Shown here in pieces: positions 1 through 7,401 of a stretch of 41,335 nt of DNA. Position 1 is the stretch's first letter. Each line of letters begins with the position of its first letter. Source of the stretch: a virus; IMG/VR virus record IMGVR_UViG_3300044627_004500, positions 1 to 41,335 of that record. One strand, given 5' to 3'. Below the pieces are notes generated by a model. It did no database searches. It was not told the DNA's origin and saw nothing but the letters and a program-made list of their open reading frames with translations. The translations under genes were made by a program, and so were the position numbers.

Positions 1-30
1 CCATCCTCGTTTTCGTCGACTCTCTCCCGA

Positions 31-2127
31 ATGCCACAAACTCCGCCAGCCACCGACGCCAAGCGCCGCCAGGACATCGAGCGGTCCCGCGAGCGGACAC
101 GTCTTGGCAGCGACATCGGCGAGGTGCCCGGCGTCGTCGATCCAGCGCGCCGCGCCGCCTGCCGGCTCGACCTCGAGCGTTTTTTGATCACGTACTTCCC
201 GATGTCGACGGGCCTGACTCCGTTCAGCCCAGACCACCGACGCGTCATCGAGCGGATTCAAGGTTGCATCATCGGCGGCGGCCGGTTCGTCAACGCGGTC
301 TACCGCGGCTTCGCCAAGTCAACGATTAGCGAGAACGCGATCATCTGGGCGACGCTGTATGGGCACCGTCGGTTCTGCGCGATCTTTGCCGGCGAAGGCG
401 GACTGGCAGCCAAGGCCATCGCCAGCGTCAAGCTCGAACTGGCCGAGAACGACCTACTGCACGACGACTTCCCGGAGGTGTGTCACGCGATCCGCGCGCT
501 CGAGGGCAAGGTGCAGCGGTGCAACTCCCAGACGCACCAGGGCGAGCAGACGCACATCCGCTGGCAGGCGGACTCGATCGTCATGCCGACGATCCCTGGC
601 TCGGTGGCGTCCGGCTCGATCGTGATGTCCCGCGGCCTGACCGGCTCGATCCTCGGCCTGCGTCACAAGAGCCCCGACGGCTCGCAGCTGCGTCCCGACT
701 TCGTCATCGTCGACGACCCGCAGACCCGCGAGAGCGCCGCCAGCCCGATGCAGTGCAGCAAGCGGCTGGAGATCCTGTCGAAATCGGTGATGAAGTTGGC
801 CGGCCACAGGTCGAGCATCGCGTGCGTGGTCAACGCCACGGTCATCCAGCACGACGACATGGTCGACCAGCTGCTCGACACGAAGAGGTACCCAGCGTGG
901 CAGGGCGAGCGGATCGCCATGGTCAAGCAGTGGGCGGACCGCCACGAGGACGACTGGCTCGGCCGGTACCGCGAGCTGCGGGTGACGTTCGACAAGGACA
1001 CGCCAGGGGACCAGGCCCGCGCGTGGGCCGAGGCCGACGCGTACTACCGCGACCACCGCGAGGCGATGGACGCCGGCTGCCAGGTGTCGTGGGAGAGCTG
1101 CTACGACCCGGAGCGGGAGCAGTCCGCAATCCAGCACGCCTACAACGCGTTCATCGACGACGGCCCGGACGTGTTCGCGTCGGAGTACCAAAACCAGCCG
1201 CTGCGTCAGGAGGCGCAGACCAACGCGATCACCAGCGAGGACGTGCGGAGCAACGTCGTCGAGGTGGCCAGGTGGGTGGTGCCCGGGCAGCTCGACACGC
1301 TGACGGCATTCATCGACGTGCAGGAAAAGGCGCTCTACTGGGCGGTGGCGGCGTGGGGTCACCAGTTCCGTGGCCACCTCGTGGCCTACGGCACGTGGCC
1401 GGAGCAGAACCGCGCGTATTTCACACTCCGTGACATCCGCCGCACCATGCAGACGGTGACGAAGCTCTCGTCGCTCGAGGCCGCCACCAACCAGGCGTTG
1501 GCGGAGGTGGCCGCCATGCTCTTGGACCGCGAGTTCGCACGCGAGACGGACGACGCGGTGCTGCGGATCTCGCAGGTCATGGTCGACGCCAATTGGGCGC
1601 AGACGCAGGGCGTGGTGCGTGACTTCGCCAGGCGGTCAACCTACGGTCCACGCGTGCTGCCAAGCCACGGCCGGTTTGTCGGTGCGTCCGGCTCGACCTT
1701 GTCGGACAAGCGGCCTGACCGCGGCGAGCGCGTCGGCAGCAACTGGCGGACGTCGACGATCCAAAAGCAGCGACACGTGCTCTACGACACCAACGCCTGG
1801 AAGACACTGATTGCGGCGCGGCTGAAGCTGCCGGCCGCCGACCCGCAGGCGTTCACAATTCACGCCGGCGACCACGCCATGCTGCTCGAGCACTTGGCCG
1901 CCGAGTACCCAGTGCGCACTGAGGCACGCGGCCGTGTCGTTGACGAGTGGCGGACGCTGCCAGGCCGTGACAACCACTGGCTCGACTGCGTGGTGGGTGC
2001 GGCCGTGGCGGCCAGCTACGCCGGCGTGACGGCGGTGGGCGTGAACACGCCGAGAAACCATCGCCGCAAGGTCACCATCCCGACGGCACCAGTCCGCAAG
2101 ATCGAGCTGCGGAGGATGGGTGCATGA
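31..2127 (+). CDS. terL: Terminase large subunit (TerL)
   Basis: DNA-packaging motor: an ATPase plus nuclease that cuts concatemeric DNA and drives it through the portal. The 698-residue length fits large terminases. A Walker A-like loop reads RGFAKST at about residues 92-98. Walker B is DFVIVDDP at about 223-230, ending in the expected acidic pair. The C-terminal half has RNase H-fold nuclease features, with FIDVQ near residue 427, VMVDANW further on, and HWLDC near the end as probable metal-binding acids. It is followed by portal and capsid genes in the usual order. The stop overlaps the next start in ATGA. No small terminase subunit was recognised nearby. The fold assignment is from motifs only. 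Sure of function, less of the exact terminase family. Confidence 0.9.
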   Translation: MPQTPPATDAKRRQDIERSRERTRLGSDIGEVPGVVDPARRAACRLDLERFLITYFPMSTGLTPFSPDHRRVIERIQGCIIGGGRFVNAVYRGFAKSTISENAIIWATLYGHRRFCAIFAGEGGLAAKAIASVKLELAENDLLHDDFPEVCHAIRALEGKVQRCNSQTHQGEQTHIRWQADSIVMPTIPGSVASGSIVMSRGLTGSILGLRHKSPDGSQLRPDFVIVDDPQTRESAASPMQCSKRLEILSKSVMKLAGHRSSIACVVNATVIQHDDMVDQLLDTKRYPAWQGERIAMVKQWADRHEDDWLGRYRELRVTFDKDTPGDQARAWAEADAYYRDHREAMDAGCQVSWESCYDPEREQSAIQHAYNAFIDDGPDVFASEYQNQPLRQEAQTNAITSEDVRSNVVEVARWVVPGQLDTLTAFIDVQEKALYWAVAAWGHQFRGHLVAYGTWPEQNRAYFTLRDIRRTMQTVTKLSSLEAATNQALAEVAAMLLDREFARETDDAVLRISQVMVDANWAQTQGVVRDFARRSTYGPRVLPSHGRFVGASGSTLSDKRPDRGERVGSNWRTSTIQKQRHVLYDTNAWKTLIAARLKLPAADPQAFTIHAGDHAMLLEHLAAEYPVRTEARGRVVDEWRTLPGRDNHWLDCVVGAAVAASYAGVTAVGVNTPRNHRRKVTIPTAPVRKIELRRMGA

Positions 2128-2381
2128 CCGACATCGTGACCCGCCTGCGCCGGTGGACGCACGACGTGAACGCCGCACCGGCGAGCGACCTGATGGACCA
2201 GGCGGCAAACGAGATCGAGCGGCTGCGGCTCACCGACGCGGAGCGCGAGGCGCTGTCGTCGGTGCTGGCTCGTCTGTGCTGCGAGATGACCGACGACGAG
2301 CGGCGGTTGATGTTCAGAATATGCCGCACACAAGGCGATCCGCGAAACGGTTCACAAGAAGGCAGCGAAACGGTTCAGTGA
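2124..2381 (+). CDS. Small hypothetical protein, possibly frameshifted at its 3' end
   Basis: An 85-residue charged, helical protein whose ATG overlaps the terL stop (ATGA), so it is probably translationally coupled. The stretch DLMDQAANEIERLRL is a short helical segment of a type common in small phage proteins. No function is known to me. After about residue 64 (MFRICRTQGDP) the sequence loses coding character. The +1 frame from about 2317 reads EYAAHKAIRETVHKKAAKRF, which looks like a natural continuation. A one-base indel near 2313-2316, real or from sequencing, is therefore possible. Confidence 0.6.
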   Translation: MTDIVTRLRRWTHDVNAAPASDLMDQAANEIERLRLTDAEREALSSVLARLCCEMTDDERRLMFRICRTQGDPRNGSQEGSETVQ

Positions 2382-2489
2382 GATCGCCATCGAACAGCGA
2401 CCCCGGCGGGCAGGCACCGGCCCGATAATCCGGCACGCCGAACCCGCCGTGGTCGTTTTTGGTGAAACTACGTAACACGCAGCAGCACC

Positions 2490-2633
2490 ATGTCCGCTCC
2501 GCTCATCCTCGGCGTCGGCGTCGTCTACCTCGCGGTGGCCTGCGACCAGTGGTCGAAGGGCAGCACCGGCATGGCCATCGCGTGGGCCGGCTACGCGCTG
2601 GCCAACATCGGCCTGGCTATGGCTGCCAAGTAG
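2490..2633 (+). CDS. Small two-helix membrane protein
   Basis: A 47-residue ORF beginning MSAPLILGVGVVYLAVACDQ and ending NIGLAMAAK. It has two hydrophobic segments, about residues 3-18 and 27-44, separated by a short polar turn (DQWSKGSTG), so it is probably a hairpin membrane peptide. Codons keep the high G/C third-position bias of neighbouring genes, which supports it as real coding. No strong Shine-Dalgarno sequence is visible (AGCAGCACC precedes the ATG). The function is unknown. A holin-like role is conceivable from size and topology, but its place among head genes gives no support for that. Confidence 0.55.
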   Translation: MSAPLILGVGVVYLAVACDQWSKGSTGMAIAWAGYALANIGLAMAAK

Positions 2634-2640
2634 GCCACAC

Positions 2641-2674
2641 CCCCTGCGGTCTGCGCTCGCGCGCGCTCTATCGT
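2641..2674 (+). promoter_or_regulatory. Candidate promoter for a leaderless transcript, copy A
   Basis: CCCCTGCG at 2641-2648, then TATCGT at 2669-2674, then 7 nt to the ATG at 2682, with no Shine-Dalgarno sequence in between. The same CCCC to YAnnnT spacing (27-28 nt) recurs before other non-overlapping genes in this window. This is an inference from recurrence. Confidence 0.45.
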
Positions 2675-2681
2675 CGCCACT

Positions 2682-2879
2682 ATGAGCGACGCCATCGAGC
2701 AGGCCATCGAAGACACCGCCACCGGCCCCAAGCGCGTCCGCACGGACGCCGGCGAGGTAGAGGCGCAGTCCATCCAGGACCAGATCGCCGCGGACAAGTA
2801 CCTGACAGGCAAGGCGGCCGCATCGACCTCGAGGCGTGGCCTGCGGTTTAACCAGCTCACACCATCGCCGTACTCCTGA
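2682..2879 (+). CDS. Small head-tail connector-like protein upstream of portal
   Basis: A 65-residue protein. It is acidic at the N-terminus (MSDAIEQAIEDTATG) and ends in the basic segment SRRGLRFNQLTPSP. Its position directly before a lambda-type portal, its size and its helix-then-basic-tail shape recall the small gpW-like joining proteins of lambdoid phages. The similarity is loose. Its stop overlaps the portal start as TGATG (2877-2881), implying coupled translation. Its own start lies 7 nt after a promoter-like hexamer, so it may be the first gene of a leaderless head transcript. Confidence 0.6.
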   Translation: MSDAIEQAIEDTATGPKRVRTDAGEVEAQSIQDQIAADKYLTGKAAASTSRRGLRFNQLTPSPYS

Positions 2880-4303
2880 TGGCATTCCTCGACTTCTTCC
2901 GTGCCAAGGCCAAGCCGCGCCCCGTCGCGGCTCCGGTCGTGCGCGGGCGGTACGAGGCGTCGCAGCTGGGCGACGACTACAAGCACTGGCAGGTCGCGGA
3001 CGCATTCTCTGCCGACGCGCAGCTTTCGCCGGTCGTGCGTCGCACGATCCGCAACCGCGCGAGGTATGAGCGCAACAACAACTCGTACCTGGCCGGCATC
3101 TCGGCCACGCTCGCAAGCGACCTGGTCGGCACCGGCCCGCGGCTGCAGCTCGACGTCCAGGACGACGCCGCGCGTGTCGTCGAGCGGGCGTTCTACGACT
3201 GGGGCACGACGATCGACCTGCCGGCGAAGCTCAGGACGATGCGCGAGGCGCTCGTCGTCGACGGCGAGGCGTTCGCACTGATGGTCAACAACGCCCGCCT
3301 GCCGGGCGTGCAGTTGGACCTGCGGCTCGTCGAGGCCGAGATGGTCGCAACCCCGACCGAGCTGATGCGGCAGACGATCACGCCCGAGGGCAACACGGTC
3401 GACGGTCTGGAGTTTGACGCCACCGGCAACGTGGTTGCCTACCAGGTGCTCAACTTCCACCCGGGCAGCAACTACCGCGTAAACAACCTGCAGTTCCAGC
3501 GCGTGCCGGCAGCAGCGGTCATCCACTGGTTCCGCCGGCAGCGTCCCGGCCAGAACCGCGGCATGCCCGAGGTGGCACCCGCGCTCCGGCTCTTCGGCCA
3601 GCTGCGTCGGTACACCGAGGCCGTGATTGCGGCCGCTGAGACGGCCGCGGATTTCGCGGCGTTCATTCATTCGAACAGTCCGGCCGCCGAGGTGGACGAG
3701 GTCGACGCGTTCGCCGAGATGGAGATCCGCAAGCGCAGCCTCGTGACCCTGCCGGAAGGCTGGGACATCTCGCAGCTCAAGGCCGAGCAGCCGACGAGCA
3801 CCTACAAGGACTTCAAGCGCGAGATCCTCAACGAGATCGCCCGCTGCATGCAGCTGCCGTACAACGTCGCCGCGCTCGACAGCTCGTCCTACAACTACGC
3901 CAGTGGCCGCATGGACCACCAGGTCTACGGCCTGATGCAGCGCGTCGACCGCGACCAGCTCGAGCGGGTCTGCCTCGACCGCGTGCTGGCCGCGTGGGTC
4001 AACGAGGCCAGCCTGGCCGGCGTCATCCCGGACGGCCTTCCGCCGTTCTCGGAGTGGAACTGGGCTTGGGTCTGGGACGGCCGCGAGCACGTCGACCCCG
4101 GCAAGGAGGCGTCGGCTGCCGAGGTGCGGTTGCGTACGCACACGACGACGCTCGCGAGCGAGTACGCCCGCCAGGGCAAGCGGTGGGACGTCGAGCTGCG
4201 GCAGCGTGCGGCCGAGCTGGAGCTGATGCGTGAGCTGGGGCTGCCGATCGACCTGGGTGGTGCGGCGCAGCCCATGCAGGAGGGCAATCCACAGGAGGCG
4301 TGA
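2879..4303 (+). CDS. Portal protein, lambda family
   Basis: The dodecameric ring at the capsid vertex through which DNA enters and leaves, and on which the head is built. At 474 residues it is within the portal range. Its sequence has the lambda/SPP1-type pattern: an N-terminal wing (LSPVVRRTIRNRARYERNN), a central YNVAALDSSSYNYASGRMD segment, and a stem and crown rich in Trp and Arg (PFSEWNWAWVWDGREHVDPGK). Its place between terminase and prohead protease is diagnostic. It starts on TGATG overlapping the previous stop. A strong AGGAGG lies just before its stop and serves the following micro-ORF. Confidence 0.9.
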   Translation: MAFLDFFRAKAKPRPVAAPVVRGRYEASQLGDDYKHWQVADAFSADAQLSPVVRRTIRNRARYERNNNSYLAGISATLASDLVGTGPRLQLDVQDDAARVVERAFYDWGTTIDLPAKLRTMREALVVDGEAFALMVNNARLPGVQLDLRLVEAEMVATPTELMRQTITPEGNTVDGLEFDATGNVVAYQVLNFHPGSNYRVNNLQFQRVPAAAVIHWFRRQRPGQNRGMPEVAPALRLFGQLRRYTEAVIAAAETAADFAAFIHSNSPAAEVDEVDAFAEMEIRKRSLVTLPEGWDISQLKAEQPTSTYKDFKREILNEIARCMQLPYNVAALDSSSYNYASGRMDHQVYGLMQRVDRDQLERVCLDRVLAAWVNEASLAGVIPDGLPPFSEWNWAWVWDGREHVDPGKEASAAEVRLRTHTTTLASEYARQGKRWDVELRQRAAELELMRELGLPIDLGGAAQPMQEGNPQEA

Positions 4304-4304
4304 C

Positions 4305-4358
4305 GTGGACGACTTCGACCACGACGAAGACCTCGAGGAGCTGATCGACTTCCTATGA
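4305..4358 (+). CDS. 17-residue acidic micro-ORF coupled to the capsid gene
   Basis: A GTG at 4305 sits 6 nt after a perfect AGGAGG (4293-4298) and opens a 17-codon frame, VDDFDHDEDLEELIDFL. Its TGA overlaps the ATG of the capsid gene (ATGA, 4355-4358). The peptide is almost entirely acidic and hydrophobic. It may act only to load ribosomes onto the capsid gene by translational coupling, or it may be a small scaffold-like peptide. The reading frame and ribosome site are seen; the role is inferred. Confidence 0.4.
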   Translation: MDDFDHDEDLEELIDFL

Positions 4359-6208
4359 ACACTCTGAAACTCGACACCAGCGTGACGTTTCTCCAGGCCG
4401 CCGATGGCGAGGCTGCGGCCTCCCCGCGTCGGTTCACGATCGAGGCCTACACCGGCGCTCCGATCCGTCAGGGCTGGAGCCGCGAGCCGGTCGTGATCGA
4501 CCTGGCCGGCATGCAAACCAAGCAGCGTATCCCGATCGTTCTCGGTCACGACTACGGGCTCGGGTCGATCCTCGGGCAGACGGACAGCGTCCGCGTCGAG
4601 GGATCCAAGCTGATCGTCGAGGGCGAGATCATGGCCGACACCGACACGGCCCGCCAGGTGCTCGCCCTGGCCGAGCGAGGCTACGCCTGGCAGGCCAGTG
4701 TCGGCGCCGACGTCCGCCGCCACCAGAAGGTCGACGCCGACGCCGTCGCCGCCGCAAACGGGCAGACCCACATGGGGCCTGTCCGCATCGTAAGGGCCTC
4801 CGCTCTCCGCGAGGTCTCGTTTGTCACCTTGGGCGCTGACGCGGAGACCAGCGTCGCCATCGCGGCCGAAGAGGCCGTCGAGGAGGAAACCATGGCGGCT
4901 GACGCCACCACCAAGCCCACGGACGAGGTCGTGTCGACCCCGGCCGTGGCGGCCACGGCGGAGGTCGCCGTGGAGTCCGATCCTGCACCGGCTGTCGACC
5001 TGGCCAAGCTCATCGCCACCGTCGACGTCCTCAACAAGAAGGTCACCGACATGGAGAACCTCAAGGCGGCCCGCGACGAGCGGCCGGCGGCCCCGGCCGT
5101 GCACATCGTCGAGCACGCCCCGCCTTCGGCGGACGTCATCCAGGCCTCGTTCGCCATGCAGGGTGGCCTGCCGGGCGTCGAGCAGAAGTACGACGCCAAG
5201 GTGCTCGAGGCGGCGCACAAGGCCCGCGGGCAGATCACGCTCGGCGAGGTGATCCTGCAGGCGGCCGTGGCCAACGGCTACGACGGCCCGCAGAAGATCA
5301 CCAGCTCGACGCTGCGTCCGGTGCTGCAGGCGGCCTGGTCGACGCACTCGATCAGCGGCATCCTGTCGGCGACGGTCAACAAGTTCCTCCTGGCCGGCTT
5401 CGACAGCGTCGAGTCGGCGTGGCGGAGCATCTCGGCGGTGCGTGCGGTCAACGACTTCAAGACGTTGACGTCGTACCGGCTCAACGGCGGCATGAAGTTC
5501 GAGGCCGTGGCGAACGGCGGCGAGCTGAAGCACGCGGCGACGAGCGACGAGTCGCGGACGATCTCGGCGAGCACCTACGGCATCATGACGTCGGTCACCC
5601 GCACCGACCTCATCAACGATGACCTGGGTGCGCTCACCGCGGTGCCGCAGCGGATCGGTCGTGGTGGTGCGCTCAAGCTCAACGACGTGTTCTGGACGGC
5701 GTTCCTCGACGACGCGTCGTTCTTCACGACCGCCCGCAAGAACCTCATGACGTCCGGCACCACGCCGGCGTCGGCGGCGCTGTCGGTGTCGAGCCTCAAG
5801 AACGTGGTGACCACTTTCAGGAAGTTGAAGGACCCCGACGGCAACCCGCTGGCGGTGACGCCGCGGATCCTGCTCGTGCCGGTCGACCTCGAGGTCGCCG
5901 CGCTGGAGATCATGGGCTCCGCCCTGATCCAGAGCGGTGCCACCACGGGTCAGCCGGAGCGGAACGTGCTGGCCGGTCGCTACGAGGTGGTGGCTTCCAC
6001 CTACCTCACCAACGTGACCGACCACTACCTCCTCGCCTCGCCGGCCGACCTGCCGGTGATGGAGGTGGCGTTCCTCAACGGCGTGCAGAGCCCGGTGGTG
6101 GAGACGGCAGAGGCCGACTTCAACGTGCTCGGGGTCCAGATGCGTGGCTACTACGACTTCGGCGTGTCGAAGGCGGAGTACCTCGCGGGCGTCAAGGTCG
6201 ACGTCTGA
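4355..6208 (+). CDS. Prohead protease fused to major capsid protein
   Basis: A 617-residue polyprotein. The N-terminal ~160 residues resemble herpesvirus/HK97-type prohead serine proteases, with candidate catalytic His65 in VLGHDYG and Ser115 in QASVGAD. Residues ~165-250 form an acidic, Ala/Val-rich linker with a short coiled coil (VLNKKVTDMENLKAARDE) that could act as scaffold. The rest has the pattern of the Mu gpT-like/HK97-fold major head protein, ending with RNVLAGRYEVVASTYLTN and YYDFGVSKAEYLAG. Fusion implies self-cleavage during head maturation. A GC-rich hairpin follows the stop. Function is confident; the catalytic residues are inferred. Confidence 0.85.
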   Translation: MNTLKLDTSVTFLQAADGEAAASPRRFTIEAYTGAPIRQGWSREPVVIDLAGMQTKQRIPIVLGHDYGLGSILGQTDSVRVEGSKLIVEGEIMADTDTARQVLALAERGYAWQASVGADVRRHQKVDADAVAAANGQTHMGPVRIVRASALREVSFVTLGADAETSVAIAAEEAVEEETMAADATTKPTDEVVSTPAVAATAEVAVESDPAPAVDLAKLIATVDVLNKKVTDMENLKAARDERPAAPAVHIVEHAPPSADVIQASFAMQGGLPGVEQKYDAKVLEAAHKARGQITLGEVILQAAVANGYDGPQKITSSTLRPVLQAAWSTHSISGILSATVNKFLLAGFDSVESAWRSISAVRAVNDFKTLTSYRLNGGMKFEAVANGGELKHAATSDESRTISASTYGIMTSVTRTDLINDDLGALTAVPQRIGRGGALKLNDVFWTAFLDDASFFTTARKNLMTSGTTPASAALSVSSLKNVVTTFRKLKDPDGNPLAVTPRILLVPVDLEVAALEIMGSALIQSGATTGQPERNVLAGRYEVVASTYLTNVTDHYLLASPADLPVMEVAFLNGVQSPVVETAEADFNVLGVQMRGYYDFGVSKAEYLAGVKVDV

Positions 6209-6226
6209 GCCGTGTCGTGATCATTC

Positions 6227-6259
6227 GCCGGCGGGCGGGCAGCGTGTCCGCCCGCCGGC
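6227..6259 (+). terminator. GC-rich hairpin after the capsid gene
   Basis: A perfect 12-bp inverted repeat, GCCGGCGGGCGG (6227-6238) and CCGCCCGCCGGC (6248-6259), with a 9-nt loop, lies in the 84-nt gap between the capsid and decoration genes. No T-tract follows. It could be a partial terminator, an RNA stabiliser protecting the capsid mRNA 3' end, or a processing site. Confidence 0.5.
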
Positions 6260-6292
6260 ACCCACACCCATCAGCAGCAGAGGACCAGTTCC

Positions 6293-6622
6293 ATGGCAGA
6301 TACGGTTCAGAATGGCTACTACCTCGACCACACGGCCAGCGGCGCGATCGCCGCCGGCGACGTGGTCGTGATCGGCTCGCTCGTCGGTGTCGCGCCGCGC
6401 CCCATCGCCAACGGTGCGGTCGGTGTCGTCGCCGTCGAGGGCGTCTACAGCGTGCCGAAGCACTCCTCGGGTGCGAACAGCGAGACCATCGCGGCCGGTG
6501 CGCAGGTCAAGTGGTACGCCACCAGCGGCGTCGCCACGACCGTCACCGGCGTGAACATGGGCTACGCCGTCGCGCAGGCCGTGACGGGTGCGTCCACGGT
6601 GAGCGTCAAGCTCGAGCGCTGA
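6293..6622 (+). CDS. DUF2190-type capsid decoration/stabilisation protein
   Basis: A 109-residue, Gly/Ala/Val-rich beta protein beginning MADTVQNGYYLDHTASGAIAAGDVVVIGS. Its short repeating segments (AAGDVVVIGSLVGVA, then GAQVKWY and VGVVAVEGVYSVPK) match the DUF2190 family. Members lie directly after major capsid genes and, where studied, are trimeric head decoration proteins. Position and length fit. AGAGGA upstream may act as ribosome site. It ends before a second hairpin. Confidence 0.75.
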   Translation: MADTVQNGYYLDHTASGAIAAGDVVVIGSLVGVAPRPIANGAVGVVAVEGVYSVPKHSSGANSETIAAGAQVKWYATSGVATTVTGVNMGYAVAQAVTGASTVSVKLER

Positions 6623-6653
6623 TCCGACGCGAGTCCGAGACCTGCCGCAACCC

Positions 6654-6688
6654 GCCGCCGGCGCGTATCCACGACGCGCCGCGGCGGC
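6654..6688 (+). terminator. Second GC-rich hairpin between decoration and head-tail joining genes
   Basis: GGCGCGT (6660-6666) pairs with ACGCGCC (6674-6680) around a 7-nt loop. The stem can extend, with a 2-nt bulge, through GCCGCC (6654-6659) with GGCGGC (6683-6688). No T-run follows. It is probably an mRNA-end or attenuation structure. Confidence 0.35.
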
Positions 6689-6711
6689 GTTGTGGCGCCG
6701 TGGAGTGACCG

Positions 6712-7401
6712 ATGTCCGACATGCTCGCCGTAGGTGCGTCCTGGCTGGCTGACCGGCTGGCGACCTCGGCCGGGCGGACGGTGCGGTACGTGCGCGGTGC
6801 GACGACTGTGAACCTCACGGCGACGGTCGGCAGCTCCGTCTTTGAGGCTGCCGACCAGAACGGCGTCGTCGAGCGGTGGGAGTCTCGGGACTTCGTGATC
6901 AAGACGGCCAGTTTTCCGCTGGGCGTGCCGCAGCGGCACGACCGCGTGGTCGACACGCAGAGCGGCTCCGACGTGACGTACGAGGTGGCGGCACCTCGAG
7001 GTATCCCGGTCTGGCGGTACGGCGACGGGTTCCGAGCCACGATGCGCGTCCACACGAAGGCCGTCGCGGACGACACGGCCACCTCCCCTGCCCTGCTATT
7101 GCGGTGGTGGGGCGCGAGCACGGCCGCGGCGATCACGGACGGCCAGATTGCGTCGCAGCTGACGAGCGACATGGCCGACGGCCGCAGCCAGACGCGCACG
7201 ATCGTGGCGACGGCCGCCTACCTGCACTTTGTGCTCCCGGCGTCGTTCGGCTCGCCCACGTTTACGGTCGGCGGCTTGGTCAACTCTGCCTGGGAGACGA
7301 CGACCAGGTCGATCACGTTTACGGCGCAGGCCGCACGTAGCTACACGATCTACCGCAGCACGTACCCGATCACCGGCACCGTCGTCGTGGTGGTGAGCTG
7401 A
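6712..7401 (+). CDS. Head-tail joining (head closure) protein with C-terminal extension
   Basis: A 229-residue protein. Residues 1-110 have the beta-rich pattern of small head-tail joining or stopper proteins: [20 protein letters not shown], then YEVAAPRG, then [16 protein letters not shown]. The latter two blocks are typical of gpFII/stopper-like proteins. Residues ~110-229 form an added Thr/Ser-rich beta domain ([20 protein letters not shown]) that could be an immunoglobulin-like decoration module. It sits after head genes, but the tail terminator-like gene that normally follows is 9.3 kb away. Its stop overlaps the fibre start (TGATG). The family call is inferred from pattern and position. 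Confidence 0.6.
   Translation: MSDMLAVGASWLADRLATSAGRTVRYVRGATTVNLTATVGSSVFEAADQNGVVERWESRDFVIKTASFPLGVPQRHDRVVDTQSGSDVTYEVAAPRGIPVWRYGDGFRATMRVHTKAVADDTATSPALLLRWWGASTAAAITDGQIASQLTSDMADGRSQTRTIVATAAYLHFVLPASFGSPTFTVGGLVNSAWETTTRSITFTAQAARSYTIYRSTYPITGTVVVVVS

Noticed and set aside
454-1377. 307-residue minus-strand ORF inside terL
   Set aside because: Antisense shadow of a well-supported terminase; no motifs and no ribosome site.
2591-6025. 1144-residue minus-strand ORF across portal and capsid genes
   Set aside because: Low-complexity His/Arg/Asp/Val composition typical of the antisense of high-GC coding sequence; the plus strand has clear portal and protease-capsid genes.
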